From NCBI GenBank assembly GCA_029976905.1, contig JAPOLW010000259.1, positions 1 to 5,829 of the forward strand: a DNA stretch of 5,829 bases. Reading direction: 5' to 3'. The translations under genes were made by a program, and so were the position numbers. Shown one piece after another: positions 1 through 3,961 of the stretch. The notes below the pieces were generated by a model, which saw only the letters and a list, made by a program, of their open reading frames with translations, had not been told where the DNA came from and did no database searches. The DNA is from a bacterium. Its GTDB lineage: Bacteria; Desulfobacterota; Binatia; UBA12015. Position 1 is the first letter of the stretch. Every line of letters begins with the position of its first letter.

Positions 1-591
1 CTGCGGGTCGCCGACGTCTTTCTCCACGCGATCCGGATCCTCGCCGTCGCGCAGTCGGGTCGCGGCCGTCTGTGCGCGGGCGCGAGCATCGTCGTCGGTT
101 TCCCCGTCGCGCTTTGCAAAGCGAAGCGCCTGGACGTGCAGGCGTCCGGTGCGCGCGAAGTAGCCGCTGTTCTGCGCGAAGAACCCTTCGACCTCGTCCC
201 CGGTCGGCTCCTCCGGTTGCGCATCGGCGACGATCGAATCGATCATCGAGGAGACCAGCAGCGAGCGAACGCGCCGGTCATGCTGGTCGACACCGAGTTC
301 GCGCGCCCGCTGGACCAGCAACTCTTCCTCGATCATCCGATCGAGGACGTGGGCACGTTCTTCTTCACCGATCGGATTCTTGCTGTCGGCGGCCAGAAGC
401 CCGACGGCGCGCTCGAAGGCTTCCCGCTCGATGACGGCTCCGTCGACGACCGCCGCCGCGCCCGGCGGGACCGCGGCGTCGTAGCGCGGGCCGGGGCGCC
501 CGCGCCGACGGCCAGACGGAGGCGGGCGGTCCGGGAACCCGACGTTCCGCTCATCTCGCCCATCTAAGCCGGAACGTTCGATCGGCGCCAG
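1..591 (-). CDS. PpiC/SurA-like peptidyl-prolyl cis-trans isomerase, N-terminal part (runs off left edge)
   Basis: Reading the minus strand from about 591 gives 197 open codons that continue past base 1. The first ~45 residues are Arg/Pro-rich and of low complexity. From residue ~48 (VVDGAVIEREAFE) the sequence follows the SurA/PrsA-type N-terminal chaperone region: a short strand, then amphipathic helices (EEERAHVLDRMIEEELLVQRARELGVD at about 76-102, split here by eye), then an acidic helix near 132-140 (DEVEGFFAQNSGYF). A segment starting near residue 150 (RLHVQALRF, then ARARAQTAATRLRDGEDP) looks like the beginning of a parvulin rotamase domain, which is cut by the window. Such proteins normally fold or escort envelope proteins, but no signal peptide or membrane helix is visible here. 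The start is unresolved: no ATG, GTG or TTG occurs in frame between the stop at 603-601 and ATG 336. I used CTG 591, which has GGAGG 13 bases upstream. ATG 336 would delete the conserved start of the fold. A frameshift from ATG 563 is the other option. Family call fairly sure; 5' end uncertain. Confidence 0.72.
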   Translation of the reverse strand, partial: MAPIERSGLDGRDERNVGFPDRPPPSGRRRGRPGPRYDAAVPPGAAAVVDGAVIEREAFERAVGLLAADSKNPIGEEERAHVLDRMIEEELLVQRARELGVDQHDRRVRSLLVSSMIDSIVADAQPEEPTGDEVEGFFAQNSGYFARTGRLHVQALRFAKRDGETDDDARARAQTAATRLRDGEDPDRVEKDVGDPQ

Positions 592-605
592 TCGATTCGG
601 CTATC

Positions 606-613
606 CTCCGGAG
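606..613. promoter_or_regulatory. CTCCGGAG palindrome between divergent genes 1 and 2
   Basis: A perfect 8-base palindrome lies in the very short gap between the divergent isomerase and hydrolase genes. It presents a GGAG Shine-Dalgarno-like core on both strands. On the plus strand GGAG (610-613) ends one base before ATG 615, which is too close for a standard ribosome binding site. On the minus strand GGAGG (609-605) is 13 bases from CTG 591, which is rather far. So it may serve one, both or neither gene; an 8-base palindrome can also arise by chance. Confidence 0.35.
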
Positions 614-614
614 C

Positions 615-1799
615 ATGGATGATCTCCTTCAGACCCCCCGACCCCTGGGCATGAGTTATTGGCCGTTGCCCGAGGATGCGCCCGACGCAGACCTCGCGCG
701 CGAGGAAATTCGTCTGGTCACGCCCGACGGAATGTTGGTGCGCGGGGTCCTGTGGACGCCGGCCGGCACGATGCCACGGACCGCGGTGATCCTGGCGCAT
801 CCGCGAGGCGACTTCAGCGTTCATTATGCCTGTCCGCTGCTCGCCGCCGCCGGCTTTGCGGTGCTCGGCTTTTCGACGCGCTACCTCAACAACGACGCCG
901 ACTGCCTGCACGAGAAATGCGTCGTCGACGTCGAAACGGCGGCGGCGGCGATGCGAGCCCGTGGTGCCCGGAACGTGGTGCTCTTCGGCAATAGCGGAGG
1001 AGGGTCCTTGATGGCGCTCGCGCAGGCCGAGACGGGTTGTGGGGATGCATGGGTCGGTGTGGCCGCCCACCCGGGGGAAGGCGTCTTCATGGAGCAGGTC
1101 ATCGACCCCTCGGTCGCCGACGAAGACGATCCGCACGCGGTGGTCCCCGAGTTGGACATGTACGACCCGCGCAACGGATGGAAGCCATGGCCCGAACCCT
1201 GCCACTACGATCCGCAGTGGCTCGTCGGGTATCGCGCGGCGCAGCGCGAACGCATCGCGCGCATCGATGCGATCGCGCGCGGTGCGATTGCCGAAGCCGA
1301 CGACGCGCGCCGGCGTGCGAAGAGCCTTGCTCATGGCAGTGACCCGTGGCGCGAAGCGCGGCGGCGTGGCCTGCACACGCCCTACCTGACCATCTACCGG
1401 ACTCTTGCCAATCCCACCTATCTCGATCCCACGATCGAGCCCGACGATCGCCCGCTGGGCTCTCTGTTTGCCTTCCCCGACCCTTTCGAGGCGAATTATT
1501 TCGGGCGCTTCGGCCTGGCGCGCGTCATGACGCCCTATGGGTGGTTGTCGACGTGGACGAGCCTTTCGTCGGCGGCCAAACTCGCCGACACCATGCCGAA
1601 GGTGACGTGTCCGGTCCTCGTGCTTCATCCGACCGCCGATACCGAGATCCGCCTGGGGCAGGCGCGCGAGATCCGTGACCGCGCCGGCGCCGACGACGTC
1701 AGCTACCACGAGATGGTCGGCGCCCCGCATTATCTCGAAGGGCATCGTCCCGAGGCGATGCGCATCGTCGCCGCCTGGCTGCAGGAGCGCTTCTCGTGA
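615..1799 (+). CDS. alpha/beta-hydrolase family protein with large cap insertion
   Basis: This 394-residue protein has the alpha/beta-hydrolase core. An N-terminal strand pair (EIRLVTPDGMLVRGVLWTPA, 31-50) leads into AVILAHPRGDF (57-67), the likely oxyanion-hole segment. The nucleophile elbow is GNSGGG (125-130) with Ser127. The late strand CPVLVLHPTAD (332-342) supplies the probable acid Asp342, and GAPHYLEGH (369-377) supplies the catalytic His, most likely His372. About 160 residues (165-325), rich in Trp, Tyr and Pro, sit between nucleophile and acid and form a cap that would define the substrate pocket. No signal peptide is seen, so it is probably cytoplasmic. The cap pattern (YRTLANPTYLDPTIEPDDR, then GSLFAFPDP and TPYGWLSTW) resembles a conserved uncharacterised bacterial subfamily. 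Substrate unknown; an esterase, amidase or C-C hydrolase are all possible. ATG 615 has GGAG only one base away; Met13 (651) is an alternative start without a clear site. Its stop overlaps the start of the HD gene, which implies coupling. Confidence 0.9.
   Translation: MDDLLQTPRPLGMSYWPLPEDAPDADLAREEIRLVTPDGMLVRGVLWTPAGTMPRTAVILAHPRGDFSVHYACPLLAAAGFAVLGFSTRYLNNDADCLHEKCVVDVETAAAAMRARGARNVVLFGNSGGGSLMALAQAETGCGDAWVGVAAHPGEGVFMEQVIDPSVADEDDPHAVVPELDMYDPRNGWKPWPEPCHYDPQWLVGYRAAQRERIARIDAIARGAIAEADDARRRAKSLAHGSDPWREARRRGLHTPYLTIYRTLANPTYLDPTIEPDDRPLGSLFAFPDPFEANYFGRFGLARVMTPYGWLSTWTSLSSAAKLADTMPKVTCPVLVLHPTADTEIRLGQAREIRDRAGADDVSYHEMVGAPHYLEGHRPEAMRIVAAWLQERFS
1783..1787 (+). promoter_or_regulatory. 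Shine-Dalgarno AGGAG for the HD gene, inside the end of the hydrolase gene
   Basis: AGGAG lies 8 bases before GTG 1796 and within the last codons of the hydrolase. It decides in favour of the GTG start over the in-frame ATG at 1823, which has no such site. Confidence 0.7.
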
Positions 1800-2416
1800 C
1801 CGATACGGTCGAGATTCCGCGCATGGGAGAACGCTTCGCCGAGGCTCTTGCCTATGCGACGAGACTGCACGCCCGGCAGACGCGCAAGGCGAAGGAAACA
1901 CCCTACATCGCGCATCTCCTGGGGGTCGCGAGTTTTGCGATCGAGGGCGGCGCCGACGAGGACGAGGCGATTGCCGCGCTCTTACACGACGCGGTCGAGG
2001 ATCAGGGGGGGGAACCGACGCGCGTGGAGATCGAGCGCCGCTTTGGCGCCCGGGTCAGTGCGCTGGTCGTCGCCCTGAGCGACAGCCAGGTCGACACGAC
2101 CAGCGGCGAACAGAAAGAGCCCTGGCGCCTGCGCAAGGAGCGCTACATCGCCCATCTCCGCGAAGCCGACGCGTCGGTGCGGCTGTTGGCGGCCTGCGAC
2201 AAGCTGCACAATCTGCGTGAGGTGGTGGAGGATTACCGGCTCCTCGGGGACGCGCTCTGGGAGCGCTTCTCGGCGGGTCCCCGCGATCAACTCTGGTTCT
2301 ACCGCGAGGTCGTCGAGGTGCTCGCAGGGAATGCGCGCGGGGTGATTTTCGACCGACTCCGTGGCGCGCTCCTCGAGTTCGAGCGCGCGCTGGGGGAAGG
2401 GCCGGCAGGTCCCTAG
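1796..2416 (+). CDS. stand-alone HD-domain phosphohydrolase, SpoT/MESH1-like
   Basis: This 206-residue protein matches the hydrolase half of RelA/SpoT alarmone enzymes with no synthetase, TGS or ACT domain. The metal ligands are visible: His40 in PYIAH, His64-Asp65 in LLHDAVED, and Asp135 in CDKLHNLR. Glu68-Asp69 is the usual catalytic ED pair. The C-terminal part has GDALWERF (151-158) and LWFYREVV (166-173), typical of a widespread bacterial single-domain HD family. The family link suggests Mn-dependent removal of pyrophosphate from (p)ppGpp or a related nucleotide; MESH1 relatives can also act on NADPH, so the substrate is inferred, not shown. Cytoplasmic. The start is GTG 1796, overlapping the hydrolase stop as GTGA, with AGGAG 8 bases upstream. 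The last bases overlap the aldolase gene on the other strand. The His40 loop (RKAKETPYI) is one residue longer than the RKSGEPYI form of full-length Rel enzymes. Confidence 0.92.
   Translation: MTDTVEIPRMGERFAEALAYATRLHARQTRKAKETPYIAHLLGVASFAIEGGADEDEAIAALLHDAVEDQGGEPTRVEIERRFGARVSALVVALSDSQVDTTSGEQKEPWRLRKERYIAHLREADASVRLLAACDKLHNLREVVEDYRLLGDALWERFSAGPRDQLWFYREVVEVLAGNARGVIFDRLRGALLEFERALGEGPAGP
2413..2416. other. CTAG shared by the stop codons of two convergent genes
   Basis: The plus strand reads TAG at 2414-2416, ending the HD gene. The minus strand reads TAG at 2415-2413, ending the aldolase gene. The convergent genes therefore overlap by four bases. No stem followed by a T run is seen on either side, so any transcription termination must be Rho-dependent, bidirectional or located inside the genes. 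Confidence 0.9.
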
Positions 2417-3069
2417 CGCGAACGCAGAAGCTTGTAGATGGGGGCGAAGCGCTCGCGCGTCGAGGCGGGGAGGGGGACGATCTCCCCGATCTGGCGCGCG
2501 CCCCACACGATCTGCGCCGTGCGTTCCACGAGGTGGGCGACCTTCAGTGCATTTCCGACGTCCGTGCCGACGGTGAGGAGTCCATGGTTGGCCATCAAGA
2601 CGGCTCCACGATCGGCGACCCAGCGCGCGACCTCGTCCCCGAGTTCGTCGCTGCCGGTCAACTCGTAGCCGGCCACCGGGACGTCGCCTCCTACGAAGAC
2701 TTCGAATTCCTCGAGCACACACGGGATCGGCTGTCGCGTGACGGCAAACATGGTCGCGTAGAGCGCATGCGAGTGGATCACGCCGCCGATGTCCTCGTGG
2801 GCGCGCAGGCAGGCCAGGTGCAACGCCTTCTCGGTCGTCGGCGCCCGCTCTCCCTCGAGGACCTGGCCGTCGAGATCGACCACGACGAGATCGTCGAGTT
2901 GCATCTCCTCGTACGCGAGGGTCGACGGGGTCATGACGACGTTTCCGTCGGGCAGGCGGCCGGAGACGTTACCGGCGGTGCCTTCGACCAGTCCGCTGCG
3001 GACCATCTCCTTGGCGGTCCGGAGGACGGCTTCCTTCACGTCGTGCGCGCTCGGTGCAGTCTTTCCCAC
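2413..3069 (-). CDS. class II aldolase/adducin family protein (L-fuculose-phosphate aldolase type)
   Basis: The protein is 218 residues from GTG 3069 and close to the usual FucA length of about 215. Visible marks, numbered from that start: GTAGNVSGR (30-38), the phosphate/substrate loop; TPS (47-49); PTTEKALH (77-84), with Glu80 at the place of the catalytic Glu73 of E. coli FucA; HSH (99-101), whose two His bind zinc; and ANHG (160-163), with His162 as third zinc ligand. The family cleaves or forms a C-C bond in a sugar phosphate through a zinc enediolate, giving dihydroxyacetone phosphate plus an aldehyde. Some members are instead epimerases or decarboxylases, and the actual substrate cannot be read here. 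No kinase, isomerase or sugar transporter gene sits beside it to support a fucose or rhamnose pathway. An in-frame TTG at 3099 is an alternative start; neither has a good ribosome binding site. GTG fits the FucA N-terminal length better. It lies downstream of the Nudix gene on the same strand. Confidence 0.92.
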   Translation of the reverse strand: MGKTAPSAHDVKEAVLRTAKEMVRSGLVEGTAGNVSGRLPDGNVVMTPSTLAYEEMQLDDLVVVDLDGQVLEGERAPTTEKALHLACLRAHEDIGGVIHSHALYATMFAVTRQPIPCVLEEFEVFVGGDVPVAGYELTGSDELGDEVARWVADRGAVLMANHGLLTVGTDVGNALKVAHLVERTAQIVWGARQIGEIVPLPASTRERFAPIYKLLRSR

Positions 3070-3109
3070 GCAGCCGGACTCTATCGATCCTCGCGGCAAG
3101 AAGTAAAGA

Positions 3110-3165
3110 CGAACCGACGCCGGGACGGCTCCCGCCGGCGCCCGGGAGGAGGGTCGAACCGACGC
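3110..3165. repeat. 11-base direct repeat CGAACCGACGC (3110-3120 and 3155-3165)
   Basis: Two exact copies, 45 bases apart start to start, lie in the non-coding gap between the Nudix and aldolase genes. They flank the GC-rich inverted repeat. They could be a pair of regulator sites for the aldolase, or the trace of a small duplication. Nothing else in the sequence supports either reading. Confidence 0.45.
3129..3148 (-). other. GC-rich inverted repeat in the Nudix-aldolase gap
   Basis: CTCCCG (3129-3134) and CGGGAG (3143-3148) can form a 6-bp stem with an 8-base loop. No T run follows on the minus strand, so it is not a convincing intrinsic terminator. Stems of this size are common by chance at this base composition. 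Confidence 0.3.
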
Positions 3166-3210
3166 AGGGAGGGCGCGCCCGCGGATCTCGGGCCGGGCGA
3201 CTCCGGGGTG

Positions 3211-3771
3211 CTACGAGGCCTCGTCGAGACCAAGCCGGTGGAAGGCGACGACGACCAGGGCGTGCGAGATATGGCCCTCGCGGATGAGTTCGGGCACGCG
3301 GGCCAGCGGCTCCAGGACGACCTCGGTCTGTTCGGTTCCCTCGAAACACGGTTCGGCGCGCCACTCGGCTCCGCGGGCCAGGAAGGTGTGGCAGCGATTG
3401 GCCTGGATCGCGGGGTTGGGGTGGATCCAACCCAGGGGGACCACGTCGTCGGAGCCGTAGCCGGTTTCCTCGAGCATCTCCCGGGCGGCCGCGTGTTGCG
3501 GAGACGCGTCGGTGGCGTCGACCATGCCGCCGGGGATCTCGAGCGTGAAGTCCTCGATCCCATGCCGGTACTGACGGATGAAGACGACCTCGCCCGCTTC
3601 GGTCAGTGGGATGATGTTGACCCAGTCGCAGGCGTCGAGGACGAAGAATTCGTGCGCATTGCCCGTGCGCGGGGAGCGGCTTTGCTGGCGAAGGACGTCG
3701 AAGACCCTCGTCTGGTAGACGGTGTCGAGTCCGAGGCGCACCCAGCGCTGGAGTCCGGTCGGTTCGGCCAT
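3211..3771 (-). CDS. Nudix hydrolase, ADP-ribose pyrophosphatase-like
   Basis: The protein is 186 residues from ATG 3771. The segment EVVFIRQYRHGIEDFTLEIPGG (61-82, quoted across a strand pair) is the classic approach to a Nudix box in ADP-ribose pyrophosphatase-type enzymes. The box runs from Gly82 to Tyr105 and keeps its Mg-binding helix REMLEETGY (97-105). The first Glu of the GX5EX7REUXEEXGU consensus is missing, and the loop looks one residue longer (GGMVDATDASP). Downstream, HPNPAIQANRCHTF (117-130) contains the conserved NPA-Q-NR-H pattern of a Nudix subgroup. The expected reaction is hydrolysis of a nucleoside diphosphate linked to another group (for example ADP-ribose or a nucleotide sugar); the substrate is not determined. 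An upstream in-frame ATG (3912) would add 47 Arg/Pro-rich residues encoded by the hairpin region and unlike the family, so I prefer 3771, although its ribosome binding site is weak. Probably co-transcribed with the downstream aldolase. Confidence 0.9.
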   Translation of the reverse strand: MAEPTGLQRWVRLGLDTVYQTRVFDVLRQQSRSPRTGNAHEFFVLDACDWVNIIPLTEAGEVVFIRQYRHGIEDFTLEIPGGMVDATDASPQHAAAREMLEETGYGSDDVVPLGWIHPNPAIQANRCHTFLARGAEWRAEPCFEGTEQTEVVLEPLARVPELIREGHISHALVVVAFHRLGLDEAS

Positions 3772-3841
3772 GACCCACAGGGTAGGTCCCGCGGCCGGGG
3801 ACGCAAATCGGTTCTCGAGGGGCCAGCTCCGGGGGCGGGGC

Positions 3842-3870
3842 GGGCGGGAAAAATCGGGAGATTTCCGCCC
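3842..3870 (+). other. hairpin with GNRA-type loop in the Nudix/glycosyltransferase divergent region
   Basis: GGGCGG (3842-3847) pairs with CCGCCC (3865-3870), and AAATC (3851-3855) pairs with GATTT (3860-3864). The loop is GGGA, a GNRA form when read as plus-strand RNA, with a 3-base bulge GAA (3848-3850) on the left arm. No T run follows, so it is not an intrinsic terminator. It lies about 90 bases before the glycosyltransferase start and about 70 before the Nudix start on the other strand. It may be a leader RNA element or an operator; the function is inferred only. Confidence 0.5.
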
Positions 3871-3872
3871 GT

Positions 3873-3888
3873 CGCGTAAAGGGACGCG
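3873..3888 (+). other. second small hairpin directly after the first
   Basis: CGCGT (3873-3877) and ACGCG (3884-3888) form a perfect 5-bp stem with loop AAAGGG, two bases after the larger hairpin. A third weak pairing GGCC/GGCC (3888-3891 with 3895-3898) follows. The series suggests a structured leader, but such short GC stems are also expected by chance. Confidence 0.35.
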
Positions 3889-3950
3889 GCCAGCGGCCTC
3901 TGTTAGGGGCACGGGAGATGGATCGCGTCCGTCACAGGTGCGTGCGGGGG

Positions 3951-3954
3951 GGAG
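3951..3954 (+). promoter_or_regulatory. Shine-Dalgarno GGAG for the glycosyltransferase gene
   Basis: GGAG, at the end of a run of G, lies 7 bases before GTG 3962. It supports GTG as the start of the glycosyltransferase; the protein from there begins directly with the family's first strand (MRIALVSALYPPE). Confidence 0.75.
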
Positions 3955-3961
3955 CGCCGGC

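Larger units (their letters stand above)
3772..3961. promoter_or_regulatory. divergent intergenic region between Nudix and glycosyltransferase genes
   Basis: The 190 bases between two divergent starts should hold promoters for both the Nudix-aldolase pair and the glycosyltransferase. I could not recognise convincing -35/-10 or sigma-54 boxes on either strand. The AT-richest patch is the AAAAAT of the hairpin near 3849-3854. Confidence 0.5.

Noticed and set aside
333..563. 76-residue minus-strand frame starting at ATG 563
   Set aside because: It is Ser/Arg/Pro-rich with no motif and is one frame off the isomerase. It is kept only as a possible 5' piece if a frameshift exists.
72..567. Two plus-strand frames (72-434 and 136-567) opposite the isomerase
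   Set aside because: They are Arg-rich shadows; the minus frame has helices and pattern typical of SurA-type proteins.
564..1901. 445-residue minus-strand frame opposite the alpha/beta hydrolase
   Set aside because: It has no recognisable domain and lies opposite a protein with a full catalytic triad; it is a GC artefact.
2380..2450. Possible intrinsic terminator between the convergent HD and aldolase genes
   Set aside because: No stem followed by a T run is visible on either strand.
2533..3879. 448-residue plus-strand frame across the aldolase and Nudix genes
   Set aside because: It spans two genes with clear catalytic motifs on the other strand plus the gap between them, and is Gly/Arg/Asp-rich without a domain.
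3772..3912. N-terminal extension of the Nudix protein from ATG 3912
   Set aside because: The 47 added residues are Arg/Pro-rich, unlike the family, and cover the hairpin region; ATG 3771 gives a normal-length protein.
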